From: Gilvimarinus sp. DA14
GTDB taxonomy: Bacteria; Pseudomonadota; Gammaproteobacteria; Pseudomonadales; Cellvibrionaceae
Length of the DNA stretch: 64,000 bases
Assembly (NCBI RefSeq): GCF_024204685.1
Contig: NZ_CP100350.1
Span: forward strand, 186,001-250,000
Reading direction: 5' to 3'
The translations under genes were made by a program, and so were the position numbers. The number at the start of each line of letters is the position of its first letter. Position 1 is the first letter of the stretch. Positions 55,216 through 64,000 of the stretch are shown here, piece by piece. Below the pieces are notes generated by a model that had not been told where the DNA came from, searched no databases, and saw only the letters and a list, made by a program, of their open reading frames with translations.

Positions 55216-56052
55216 ATGCCGCGAATAATCAATAAAAGCCTGGCGCGACGGGCGGGTAATCTCTCGTTGGGTTTGTTGTGTTGCGCGAGTGTCATTTCCT
55301 GCAGCTCCCAAACGACTCCTTCGGAAGATGACGGTTGGAGGTCACTGTTTAACGGTAAAAACCTGGATGGCTGGGTGGTCAAAATTCACCACCATGAGCT
55401 CGGCGATAACTACGCCAATACCTTCAGAGTTGTCGATGGTGTTGTTCAAGTTAATTACGATGGCTATGAAGGTTTTGGCGAGCGGTTTGGTCATCTTTTT
55501 TATAAAGAACCTTTTTCCGCCTATCACCTTAAATTTGAGTATCGTTTCACCGGGCAGTGGCTTGAGGATGCACCTGGTTATGCCTACAGAAACAGTGGGG
55601 TAATGTTCCACTCCCAGGCCCCGGATACCATTTTAAAAGAGCAGGATTGGCCAATCTCTGTGGAGTATCAAATGCTCGCAGACAGGGGGGATGGCAAACC
55701 CCGGCCCACGGGTAATATGTGCTCACCCGGTACCGATGTGTTTTTTAACGGCAAGCTCGATGAACGTCATTGCATCAACTCATCTTCGGCGACCTATGCC
55801 CCGGGCGAATGGGTTAAGGCAGAGCTTATTGTCGATGGCGACTCCCGGGTGGTGCATAAAGTTAATGGCGATAAAGTATTAGAATATACCGCCCCTCAAA
55901 TGGGCGGCGGTGTTGTCAGTGGTTATGACGCAAAAATTTGGCGGCAAGGAAAGCCGTTGCAAGAGGGCTATATTGCGCTGCAGTCTGAAGGGCAGGGCGT
56001 AGAGTTTCGTAATATCAAAATTAAGCAATTAAGCAGGGGTTTCTCAAACTAA
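55216..56052 (+). CDS. DUF1080 (3-keto-disaccharide hydrolase-like) lipoprotein
   Basis: A 278-residue lipoprotein (lipobox ISC, Cys about residue 29) with one concanavalin-like DUF1080 domain: SLFNGKNLDGWVVK (about 44-57), HLKFEYRFTGQW, RNSGVMFHS (about 125-133) and EYQMLADRGDGK. DUF1080 members have been described as 3-keto-glycoside hydrolases/eliminases, but many have unknown function and may bind glycan. It stands between two PL11 genes, close to a TonB receptor. Start at ATG 55216, about eight bases after AATGGAGGC. Substrate inferred only from context. Confidence 0.82.
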   Translation: MPRIINKSLARRAGNLSLGLLCCASVISCSSQTTPSEDDGWRSLFNGKNLDGWVVKIHHHELGDNYANTFRVVDGVVQVNYDGYEGFGERFGHLFYKEPFSAYHLKFEYRFTGQWLEDAPGYAYRNSGVMFHSQAPDTILKEQDWPISVEYQMLADRGDGKPRPTGNMCSPGTDVFFNGKLDERHCINSSSATYAPGEWVKAELIVDGDSRVVHKVNGDKVLEYTAPQMGGGVVSGYDAKIWRQGKPLQEGYIALQSEGQGVEFRNIKIKQLSRGFSN

Positions 56053-56080
56053 TTTTTTAGCGCTATAGTAGCGCGATGAT

Positions 56081-56114
56081 AAAAAAGCCCCGGTACACAT
56101 GCCGGGGCTTTTTT
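56081..56114. terminator. bidirectional terminator between DUF1080 and TonB receptor genes
   Basis: A near-perfect 12-bp stem (56082-56093 with 56102-56113) flanked by A and T runs, in the gap between convergent genes. It can serve both. Confidence 0.9.
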
Positions 56115-56158
56115 TGTTCGTGGAAGGCGCCTTGCGACGCCTTTTAAGTCTTTGCGAT

Positions 56159-59100
56159 TTACATTCTGTAGGTAAAGCCCAGGGAGAATTCGCGGCCAGA
56201 CCACTGGAGGTCATTGGTGCGACCGACGCCTGAAGTTTCCAGTTTTACCTCTCTGCCCAGGTTGCGAGCGTCGAGGTAGAACTTCAGATTGTCGTTAAGG
56301 GTGTAGGCGATTTTACCGTCAATATAGCCGCTGGCGTCGACAAATACCGGCAGGCCATCAAACACGCGCGAGTAGAATTCATCGCGATAGTTATAGGCGA
56401 CTTTGATGCTCCATGAATCATCCTCGTAGAAAGCTTCAAGGTTGTAGGAGTTTTCGGACTGCCCACGCAGAGGCATACGCTCGCCGGTCAGCGGGTTAAA
56501 GTCGTTGACGTTATCGGCGGTAATGTAGGTGTAGTTGGCTTTGGCACCCGTGTTAGCTAACAGCCCTGGTAAAAAGTCAAAGAAGGTAGACGCTTGCAGC
56601 TCAACACCCTTGGTCTTAATGCCTTGCTTGTTCACCTGTTGCGTTACATCCCACAGGGTACCGTCGTTAAAGAAATCAACATCTTGCTGTACTTCAGCGC
56701 CGAAGATATAGCTGCTGATATCCTTAATAAAATAGGCGCCCGAAATAATAGAGCTTTCATCCGGGTACCAGGTCAGTGCGACCTCGCCCTGGGTGGCGCG
56801 ATAGGGGTCCAGATCCGGGTTACCTGCGGTACAGGTGTTGGGGGTCATCTGATCTACCGCGAGTGGGTAGTCGCGCAAGGTACAGTCGGCATTGATGTTA
56901 AGGTCGTTAATGTTCGGGCGGGACATTACCTTGGCGGCGCCTACATAAGCTTCCAAGCCCTCCATGATTTCCAAGGTCAGGTTAATGCTTGGCAAGACAT
57001 CAACAAAGTCTTCTTCAACAGTTTGGCGGCCTTCAAAGGCACGTGGGTCGTCCGGATCTTCAACCCCTGCCAGATCTTCGCCGTTAGGGCCGTAAATTGG
57101 ATTGCCGTCTTCGTCGGTCTGTTCTACCAATACGCGAATGCGCGAAAAACCTTCCGAGGCGGTTTCTGTGCGCGCCACACGCACACCGAAGTTACCGCGT
57201 AAAACCATGCTGCCTATATCTGTTTCAAAGTCGGCCTGAACATAGGCGGATTGAGTCTCAACGTTAATATCGTAACGGCTGTCAATCGGTGTCAAATTAC
57301 CACGGGCCGCTTCGGCGGAGCTGTAACCGCTGCGCTCAAGCAGGGCGTTGAGGTAGGGGTCGGTATCGATGGCCATATAGCTTTCGATAACGTCTACATC
57401 CAGATCATAGTCGCGGAAGAACTGGTCTGTAGCAAAGCGGTTTTCAACCAGTACCGCTTCGTGGTCATCCTGAGTCCAGATTCGGGTTTCGCCGTCGACG
57501 GTATAAGGGTTGCCCACGGTTTGCATCAGGTTGTAACCCCAGGCGTTGTTGGAAAACTCCTGGTCGGTGAGAATAAAACCGGTACGGTATGCGGTAAAGA
57601 TCGAGTCCTCGGGGTTGTAGATAACATCAAGCTTGGCGACATTTTCCGCAGCATCGTTCTGAAAGGGCGAGTATTTGAAGCGATCCAGTGAGGTGTACTG
57701 GGTGCCGTCGTTTATGTGGAACTTGTCGAAGGTGTCGTTGACGTCATTTTGGTTAATGATATAGGCATCGGAAAAATCGATTTCCGGCAGTTCGTTAACC
57801 TGGGTCACGACAATACCACCGACATTGTTCTGCGCCGATTGAGTGTCGCGCGAATCAATGTCTTCAAAAGTTGTCGAGCGGGCAATATAGCCATCGATAA
57901 CCCAGTTATCATTGATGTAATCAAAGCCCGCATGCATAACTTCGCGCTCTTGATCCCAGTCGAAGTTGAGGGTCCGGTTTCTCACTGTGGCGCCAATGGG
58001 TGTGCCCGCAGCGTTAAACCCATTGGTGGTCAATTGGACAACGTTTTTGTTGTCATCGAGTACGGCATTTTCCAAATCAAAAGCCGAGCCTACCTCAACT
58101 TGGAAGTTGCGGTCGGTGGCCACTTTATCCCGGGTGCCTGAGGTGTAGGATACATCGAACGAAAAGTTGTCGGTCAGTTGGTATTGCACTTCTATGTTGG
58201 CCGACAGGCGGTCTTCTTCACGGCCCCAAATACTGTAACGTGGGGTGCTGGGGCTATACTCGTACCACTGCTCCAAACAAGCTGTTTCCCCGGCCGCATC
58301 AAGCCCGGCGTCCATACATTCCTGCTTGCTGGAGTAATCGGCGTAGAGTTGATCCACTGAGGTTTTGTTGGGGTCCATATCAACGTCGTGATACTTCTGC
58401 CAGTTGGTGTTGCGCAAACCGTTCAGCGTAGGGTTGACCTTTGATCCGGTGACGTTAACCAGAACGCCCAATCTGTCGGTGAATTTATAGACGCCTGTTA
58501 AATTGTATTTAGGCATCACATCGTCGAGCATGGTGTTGTATTGGGCTTCAGCGTTGACTGAGAAAAAGTGGTCGTCGAATTCATTGGGCTTGCGGGTGTT
58601 AATCTGAATGGTGCCGCCCACGCCACCTTCGGTGATTCGCGCTTCAGAGCCTTTATACACATCAATGGATTTAACCAGCTCAGATGCCATATCGCGGAAG
58701 TCAACGCTGCGGCTACCGCCCATGCCCATGGCCGAGACGCCATTCAGCTCAACCCGAACCAGGCCTGATTCGACGCCGCGAACGCTTACCGAGGTACCTT
58801 CGCCCATGTCCCGTTCGAGTTGGATACCTGATATACGTTGCAGTGCTTCGCCGATATTTTTATCGGGGAACTCACTGATATCTTCGGCAACAATGGAGTC
58901 CATCATGGTGCCGGCTTCGCGCTTGCGATCCAGTGCGCTGGTGTAGCTTTGACGAATACCGCTGACAATGATTTCTTCAAGCTTGTAAGAGTCGCTTTGC
59001 TCTTCAGGTTGGTTTTGTTCTTCTTGCGCATAGGCATGAGTCGTGGCCAGGGTGCCGATGGTGGCGCCCGCCAGGATAGAAGTGATCCGCTTGGCTAAAG

Positions 59101-59170
59101 AGTTTTTCTTGAACACAGGGGTCTGTGTGTTGATGCAGTCAAGGTTATTAGACTGATTGTAATTATTCAT
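56159..59170 (-). CDS. TonB-dependent receptor, oligosaccharide-uptake type
   Basis: A 1003-residue outer-membrane transporter. A long N-terminal segment precedes a signal-like region ending THAYAQE (about 43-49), a TonB-box-like YKLEEIIVSGIRQSY (about 63-77), a plug with NIGEALQRISGIQLERDMGEGT and a terminal barrel ending GFTYRM. It is the second such receptor in the window. It lies between the DUF1080/PL11 genes and the long PL11 lyase, so rhamnogalacturonan oligosaccharides are the likely cargo. Divergent from the PL11 gene with a 650-base control region between. Confidence 0.92.
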   Translation of the reverse strand: MNNYNQSNNLDCINTQTPVFKKNSLAKRITSILAGATIGTLATTHAYAQEEQNQPEEQSDSYKLEEIIVSGIRQSYTSALDRKREAGTMMDSIVAEDISEFPDKNIGEALQRISGIQLERDMGEGTSVSVRGVESGLVRVELNGVSAMGMGGSRSVDFRDMASELVKSIDVYKGSEARITEGGVGGTIQINTRKPNEFDDHFFSVNAEAQYNTMLDDVMPKYNLTGVYKFTDRLGVLVNVTGSKVNPTLNGLRNTNWQKYHDVDMDPNKTSVDQLYADYSSKQECMDAGLDAAGETACLEQWYEYSPSTPRYSIWGREEDRLSANIEVQYQLTDNFSFDVSYTSGTRDKVATDRNFQVEVGSAFDLENAVLDDNKNVVQLTTNGFNAAGTPIGATVRNRTLNFDWDQEREVMHAGFDYINDNWVIDGYIARSTTFEDIDSRDTQSAQNNVGGIVVTQVNELPEIDFSDAYIINQNDVNDTFDKFHINDGTQYTSLDRFKYSPFQNDAAENVAKLDVIYNPEDSIFTAYRTGFILTDQEFSNNAWGYNLMQTVGNPYTVDGETRIWTQDDHEAVLVENRFATDQFFRDYDLDVDVIESYMAIDTDPYLNALLERSGYSSAEAARGNLTPIDSRYDINVETQSAYVQADFETDIGSMVLRGNFGVRVARTETASEGFSRIRVLVEQTDEDGNPIYGPNGEDLAGVEDPDDPRAFEGRQTVEEDFVDVLPSINLTLEIMEGLEAYVGAAKVMSRPNINDLNINADCTLRDYPLAVDQMTPNTCTAGNPDLDPYRATQGEVALTWYPDESSIISGAYFIKDISSYIFGAEVQQDVDFFNDGTLWDVTQQVNKQGIKTKGVELQASTFFDFLPGLLANTGAKANYTYITADNVNDFNPLTGERMPLRGQSENSYNLEAFYEDDSWSIKVAYNYRDEFYSRVFDGLPVFVDASGYIDGKIAYTLNDNLKFYLDARNLGREVKLETSGVGRTNDLQWSGREFSLGFTYRM

Positions 59171-59819
59171 TATGAAGTCCCGCCCTTATTGTTAGTAAGT
59201 GGAAATTTTATTGAATAGTGACTTTTCTAACAGGGGTCATACTATAACCAAAAAAAATCAAATTCAATAAAATACAGCCAAATATGAACGTGAGGTCACC
59301 AGGGTAACGGTGTGTGATGATCGGTAACGATTGGTAACAGCTTTAGAGTTTAAGGAAACAAGGGCTGGTTTGCAGTGTTGCGACAGGTTTGTGTGTTGTT
59401 GGTTTGCGCGCACATTCTATTGCTGCAGACGCAGAGCATTAATAGTTGTGCGCTTTAATTCAGGGCTGTGCCCCAGTTGTAGCGGCTTGTGGCGAGGGGG
59501 TAGGCAGTTAGGGCTGGCCGCAATAGTGTTGATGGATTTTTAATTCTTGCGGTGCGCGCGCGCCCTAGGAGCGTACTCACAATGCTCGCAGGCTGGATTT
59601 ACTGAAGAATCTTGGCAAGAGGCGCTAAAAAACACTAGAATCGTGACCAATCCTGATGTAATGTGATTGTTGCTGGTTGATTATTGGCGTAAAAATAACG
59701 ATAAATGATTAGGTCCGTTGCTATTCAGCATTTATATGAACAACCCGGTTTCATCGCCACATAGTTTTCAGACTTAGCTCTATCACTACTTTCTTAGAAT
59801 CACTTTCGGAGACAGCATA
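59171..59819. other. divergent regulatory region between TonB receptor and long PL11 lyase
   Basis: About 650 bases without a credible gene. The half nearest the receptor is AT-rich. It holds three phased GGTAAC repeats (59303-59338), an ATGTGATTGTT word (59661-59671) shared with other rhamnose-locus promoters, and a GGAGA ribosome-binding site for the lyase. An in-frame reading at 59331-59543 (70 codons) has no ribosome-binding site or family and was not called. Confidence 0.55.
59303..59338. repeat. three phased GGTAAC direct repeats
   Basis: GGTAAC at 59303-59308, 59323-59328 and 59333-59338: start-to-start spacings 20 and 10 bp, that is two and one helical turns, so all three face the same side of the helix. 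They lie about 140-170 bases upstream of the TonB receptor start. Confidence 0.5.
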
Positions 59820-62800
59820 ATGAGAAAAGACGGAAGGTATTTCAAAGGCAAACGTTACACCTCGGCAGCTCGGTTTGTGCCACTGGCACTAACCGCCATG
59901 CTCGCCGCCTGTGGTAGTGACGATTACACCCCGGCCGAACCCTATGAGGCTCCTCCTCCGGAGGACGTTGAGCGCGATACCACTGGCAGCTCCAATGTCG
60001 AATACTTGGATCGAGGGCTGGTGGTGCTGCCTGCCGAAGATGGCGGCAATGTGCTTAGTTGGCGTTGGTCAGGGCTTGATGAGCAGCGAATTCGCTTTGA
60101 AGTTTATAAGAACGATGAGTTTTTCAGAACGGTGCGCCCCGGTGAGCCAACCTTCCTGGAAGATATCAACGGCCAGGCCGGCGATAGCTATCAAGTGGTC
60201 GCGACCGTGGATGGCGAAGAAAAAGATTCTTCCGATGTTGTGCAGGTTCAGGAAAAATCCTATCTCAGTATTCCTCTCAATAAACCTGCTAACGGTTTTG
60301 TCGACGGGGTTGAATACAGTTATATCGCCAATGACGCGTCTGCAGCCGACCTGACCGGTGACGGTCAGTACGAGCTAATCCTTAAATGGGAGCCGGACAA
60401 TGCTAAGGATAATTCCCAAGGCGGCAAAACCGGCGACGTATTGATTGATGCCTACACCCTGGAAGGGGAGCTTTTGTGGCGTATCAATCTGGGCCACAAT
60501 ATTCGTGCTGGCGCTCACTACACGCAATTTATCGCTTACGACTTTAACCAGGATGGCCGCGCGGAAGTTGCCATGAAAACCGCCGACGGTACCGTTGACG
60601 GGCGCGGCACGGTTATTGGTGATGCCGATGCCGACTATCGCAACGATGGCGGCTATGTGCTGGACGGCCCCGAGTTTTTAACCATGTTCGAAGGTGCAAC
60701 CGGCGAAGCTTTAAGCACCGTTGATTACATTCCGCCGCGCGGCGACGATATCAACGCAATTTGGGGTGATGATTACGGCAACCGTGTCGACCGCTTTTTG
60801 GCGGGCGTTGCGTATTTGGACGGTAAAACTCCAAGCCTGGTAATATCTCGTGGTTACTACACCCGCGCGGTGGTGGCCACCTATAACTTCGATGGCAATA
60901 ACCTAACTCAGAACTGGGTTTACGATTCGAATAACGATACCGGTGCGAGCCTTGCAGGGCAGGGTGCTCACAGCCTGAGCGTTGCCGATGTTGACAGTGA
61001 CGGCGCAGATGAAATCATCTTTGGTGCCGCCACCTTGGATAACGACGGCTCTGTGCTTTACAGCACGGGATTAGGTCATGGGGATGCTCTTCATGTGACC
61101 GATATTATTCCAGGCAATGATGGCTTGGAAATTTTTATGGTGCACGAAAGTTCAGGAGCATATATCACCGACGAAGGTAACTTTGGTGTCGAAGTGCACG
61201 ATGCTGCCACCGGCGAAATCTTGATTTCCCAGCCGAGTAATGGCGAGGGTGACGATGTTGGTCGTGGTGTGACTGGCGATATCGACCCGAACTATCCAGG
61301 TATGGAAAGCTGGGGTTCTCGCGGTGGTTTGATGGCCGCTGACGGTTCAATTATTTCCGAAAACAAGCCGGCCATGAACTTTATGGTTTGGTGGGACGGC
61401 GATCTTAACCGTGAAATGCTGGACGGCACCGAAATTACCAAGTGGAATTCGGAGTCTCTGCTGGTAGAGAAAGAACCTTTGTTTAACGCGGGCACTTTCT
61501 CTAACGGGCTGGCCGTTTCGAATAATGGCACCAAGGCCACACCGGCATTATCGGCGGATATTCTGGGGGACTGGCGCGAAGAGGTTGTTCTCGCCAACGA
61601 ATCCAGCACCCGTTTGATGATCTACTCAAGCAACATTCCGACGGATATTCGTCTGCCGACGCTGATGCATGACCGCCAATATCGAACGGCTATTGCCTGG
61701 CAGAACGTGGGTTACAACCAGCCGCCACACCCGAGCTTTTATATGGGGTCGGACATGGAGTTGTATGACCATGTGATCAAGGAGTTGCCCCAATTTAAAA
61801 CGCAGGCCGTCGCAGGCCAGGCGGCAACTGGGGTTACTGTTCAGGGTAATAACGACAATATTCTGGTCAAAGTTTTCCCAGGGGATGCCGCACTTGGCTC
61901 GGCCACTATCTTCCGCGCGACGGTCAATGATCGCTCAGCGGCGACAGAAGTGGGCATGCTGGAAGGTGGTCAAACGTCTTTTGTCGACGAGACAGCCGTT
62001 CCGGATGTGACCTATTACTATTGGGTTGAAGCCGATATTGCCGGGCTTGATGGCGCTTACGAGGCGCGTATGACGTCTACGCTTATCCCCCGGGTTGCGG
62101 TGGCAAGTATGGATAACTACGTGGATTTAACCTGGGCGACCAGTCTTAACCTGAGCGATGTTTATATTTATCGCGCACCCACCGACGAGGAAGGCATGGT
62201 TCCCGAAAAACCAACGTCCTCCTATGCGCAGGTGAATGGTAAGGCGAGAACCTGGAGCGATGCAGGTACCGAAGAAGGGCAAAAATACTATTACTGGGTT
62301 GAGCTGGTAACAGCTGCTGGTGATTCCATTGTTGCCGATCCAGTGTTTGGTGAAAATTTGGTTGTGCCTAAAACCAACCTCAATGCGACCTATGAAAACG
62401 GCGTTCTGAATGTTTGTTGGAACCTTGAGAATGTCGAGCCGGGCGCTACCTACAATGAACTCTACCGCAATGATCAGAATCAGGCGGGTGGTCGCACGCG
62501 GATTTATCCGATTAGCGATCCAGCTGTGATCTATGACGGTTGCTTTGAGGACGTAGGGCCTGAAGGTGGTTTCCCTGAGGGGCAAGGTTACTGGTATATG
62601 TTCAAGCAGGTGGGTAACACGGAAATTGTCGGTCCGTTTGGTAACGGCCTTGCGAGCAATGTAACCAACCTGTCTGCTGAGCTGGATCCTTTGCTAGGCA
62701 CCATTAACGTAACCTGGAACCTTTGGAATTTTGGTCAGGATATCGTCAATGTTGATCTGTATCGCAATACCAGCGCCTCGATGAGTGGCCGAACTCTGGT

Positions 62801-63698
62801 GCGTGAAGATGTGCGCGCTCGTGACGGTCGTTTGCGTGACACAGGTGGTAATGACGGCTTTGTTGAAGGGGAAACCTATTGGTACTCCTTTGAAGTACTG
62901 CTGGCCGACAACACCGTGATCAATACCGACCCGGAAGGCGAAGTGCTGTTTGAATTGCCCGCGCCTGAAACAAATCTGATTACTCGTCTGGAAGACGGCG
63001 GTATTCGTATCGACTGGAATCTCGAGAACTTCCAGGGCGAAATGAGTCAGATCGAGCTGCTGCGCAATACTGAAGCGTCGGACCAAGGTGCTATGGTGGT
63101 TGCCTCTGAAGAGCTTGAGCCGCGCGGCGTTTACGCCGAGTACGACGGCCTGGTAGAAGGGCAGACTTACTGGTACATGATGCGCGTTACTATGGCGAAC
63201 GGCGATATTATTACCGGCGAAGCTCTGGGCGAAATTGTGTACGAAGCTAATCCGACTACCACGAGCGTAACCATTAACGAAAATGAAGATGGTTATTGCG
63301 AGATTTCAAATGGTGCGATTGAGAGCAACTGGGCAGGCTTTGAAGGTGATGGTTTCTCCAACACGGATAATGCTGAAGGGGAATTTATTTCCTATAAAGT
63401 CAATATCCAGGAGGCTGGCACTTATCGCTTCTTGCTTCGCTATGCGAATGGTGCCGGAGATAACCGTTTCGCTCTTGTCGATATCAACAGCCAGATCGGT
63501 GCAGCGACAATCGATATGGAAAGCACCAGTGGTTGGGATGTTTGGATGGAAACCCACGTTGACGTCGAGCTCGAGCCGGGTGAGACGGACATCAAACTGC
63601 GCGCCGGCTCCGGTGGTGGTTTGGGTAACGTCGACTATCTGTTTATCGATGCCTTGACCACAGACAGTGCGCCACAACGGATTGCTTGCGCACCCTAA
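59820..63698 (+). CDS. large modular rhamnogalacturonan lyase (PL11 + Fn3-like repeats + CBM35), lipoprotein
   Basis: A 1292-residue lipoprotein (lipobox LAAC, Cys about residue 31). The PL11 catalytic domain (about 60-650) carries DLTGDGQYE, DFNQDGRAE, DVDSDGADE, IRAGAHYTQF and GDWREEVVLAN, closely matching the 662-residue PL11 upstream. Five roughly 95-100-residue Fn3-like repeats follow (about 660-755, 755-850, 850-945, 945-1045, 1045-1145); the last three share W-N-L-x-N ... Y/L-R-N ... E-G-x-x-Y-W-Y. A C-terminal CBM35-like module (about 1150-1292) ends with GGGLGNVDYLFIDAL. Start at ATG 59820 with GGAGA seven bases upstream. It is divergent from the TonB receptor. Confidence 0.93.
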   Translation: MRKDGRYFKGKRYTSAARFVPLALTAMLAACGSDDYTPAEPYEAPPPEDVERDTTGSSNVEYLDRGLVVLPAEDGGNVLSWRWSGLDEQRIRFEVYKNDEFFRTVRPGEPTFLEDINGQAGDSYQVVATVDGEEKDSSDVVQVQEKSYLSIPLNKPANGFVDGVEYSYIANDASAADLTGDGQYELILKWEPDNAKDNSQGGKTGDVLIDAYTLEGELLWRINLGHNIRAGAHYTQFIAYDFNQDGRAEVAMKTADGTVDGRGTVIGDADADYRNDGGYVLDGPEFLTMFEGATGEALSTVDYIPPRGDDINAIWGDDYGNRVDRFLAGVAYLDGKTPSLVISRGYYTRAVVATYNFDGNNLTQNWVYDSNNDTGASLAGQGAHSLSVADVDSDGADEIIFGAATLDNDGSVLYSTGLGHGDALHVTDIIPGNDGLEIFMVHESSGAYITDEGNFGVEVHDAATGEILISQPSNGEGDDVGRGVTGDIDPNYPGMESWGSRGGLMAADGSIISENKPAMNFMVWWDGDLNREMLDGTEITKWNSESLLVEKEPLFNAGTFSNGLAVSNNGTKATPALSADILGDWREEVVLANESSTRLMIYSSNIPTDIRLPTLMHDRQYRTAIAWQNVGYNQPPHPSFYMGSDMELYDHVIKELPQFKTQAVAGQAATGVTVQGNNDNILVKVFPGDAALGSATIFRATVNDRSAATEVGMLEGGQTSFVDETAVPDVTYYYWVEADIAGLDGAYEARMTSTLIPRVAVASMDNYVDLTWATSLNLSDVYIYRAPTDEEGMVPEKPTSSYAQVNGKARTWSDAGTEEGQKYYYWVELVTAAGDSIVADPVFGENLVVPKTNLNATYENGVLNVCWNLENVEPGATYNELYRNDQNQAGGRTRIYPISDPAVIYDGCFEDVGPEGGFPEGQGYWYMFKQVGNTEIVGPFGNGLASNVTNLSAELDPLLGTINVTWNLWNFGQDIVNVDLYRNTSASMSGRTLVREDVRARDGRLRDTGGNDGFVEGETYWYSFEVLLADNTVINTDPEGEVLFELPAPETNLITRLEDGGIRIDWNLENFQGEMSQIELLRNTEASDQGAMVVASEELEPRGVYAEYDGLVEGQTYWYMMRVTMANGDIITGEALGEIVYEANPTTTSVTINENEDGYCEISNGAIESNWAGFEGDGFSNTDNAEGEFISYKVNIQEAGTYRFLLRYANGAGDNRFALVDINSQIGAATIDMESTSGWDVWMETHVDVELEPGETDIKLRAGSGGGLGNVDYLFIDALTTDSAPQRIACAP

Positions 63699-63730
63699 GT
63701 ACCGGGTTAGTTTAAATAAAACCCGTTAGT

Positions 63731-63760
63731 AAAAGGCCAGGCGCAAGCCTGGCCTTTTTT
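63731..63760 (+). terminator. intrinsic terminator after the long PL11 lyase gene
   Basis: A perfect 8-bp GGCCAGGC/GCCTGGCC stem with a GCAA tetraloop (63735-63742 with 63747-63754) and six Ts, 33 bases after the stop. The A-rich left flank also permits some termination in the other direction. Confidence 0.9.
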
Positions 63761-63996
63761 ATGGGGGATTGAGGATTAGTTTTTTGCTGTCGATTTCCCA
63801 CGTTATCCGGGTGACGTTTTGTCCGTCCGGCATTTAGTCGCATTTCCAATAAAGCACGCCTTTTTATATTTCAATTGAACATTTCGTGGGTTACAATTGC
63901 CTGGTTATGATTGCAAATGACGTAACGTGATAAATAATAAGTAATGATGCCGAGTCACTTATAGGTGATCACAGGCTAAATGGTAGGAGAATAATA

Positions 63997-64000
63997 ATGA
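63997..64000 (+). CDS. probable start of the next gene (cut by the window edge)
   Basis: An ATG at 63997 follows TAGGAGA (63983-63989) at good ribosome-binding distance. The 236 bases before it are AT-rich and hold no gene. Only one codon is visible, so no product can be named. Confidence 0.35.

Noticed and set aside
59331-59543. A 70-codon plus-strand frame in the divergent region
   Set aside because: No ribosome-binding site, Cys/Trp/Arg-rich shadow-like composition, and it begins within the GGTAAC repeats.

Overview
The window is chromosomal DNA from a gammaproteobacterium that degrades plant or algal polysaccharides. It is most like the Cellvibrionaceae (Saccharophagus, Teredinibacter, Cellvibrio, Gilvimarinus relatives). 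That placement is inference from gene content: lipoprotein pectinases with poly-serine linkers, SusD-less TonB-receptor loci, a PPi-type phosphofructokinase, and a standard gammaproteobacterial ruvABC-tol-pal block. No rRNA, tRNA, CRISPR array, phage or insertion sequence was seen.

Layout. 1-11.4 kb is housekeeping: a DUF1704 gene fragment, a Rieske protein, an FmdB zinc ribbon, aspS, yebC, ruvCAB, and ybgC-tolQRAB-pal-cpoB. 11.5-11.9 kb holds an apparent CsrB/Rsm-type regulatory RNA on the minus strand behind a GacA-type palindrome, followed by ppnN. 13.4-18.9 kb is a full urease operon (ureDABCEFG plus a small His-rich membrane protein) behind two NtrC-like sites and a sigma-54-like promoter. 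19-26.5 kb carries an aldo/keto reductase, cysK, a metallopeptidase-like protein, an HPP-family membrane protein, ahpC, ahpF and an outer-membrane barrel. 26.7-27.0 kb contains a short orphan minus-strand unit. 27.2-33.6 kb is a pectin locus (PL1 pectate lyase, a repeat-containing surface lipoprotein, a TonB receptor). 33.9-40.7 kb has class I aldolase, PPi-type phosphofructokinase, trpR-trpE-trpG and a NarK-type transporter. 41-53 kb is an esterase-like protein and an L-rhamnose locus. 53-63.7 kb holds two PL11 rhamnogalacturonan lyases, a DUF1080 lipoprotein and a second large TonB receptor.

How it fits together. Secreted PL1 and PL11 lyases would cut pectin and rhamnogalacturonan I. The two TonB receptors would import the products. 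Liberated L-rhamnose would enter through an NCS1-like permease, then be isomerised (RhaI), phosphorylated (FGGY kinase) and cleaved and oxidised by a bifunctional aldolase/dehydrogenase to dihydroxyacetone phosphate and L-lactate. LutABC would oxidise the lactate to pyruvate. A DeoR-type repressor next to lutC is the obvious local regulator. Urease and the NarK-type transporter look like parts of a nitrogen-limitation response, since each has a sigma-54-like promoter.

The most interesting signals outside genes are the CsrB-like RNA with its GacA box, the NtrC/sigma-54 architecture of the urease operon, the orphan structured transcript at 26.7-27.0 kb, and three phased GGTAAC repeats between the second TonB receptor and the long PL11 lyase.
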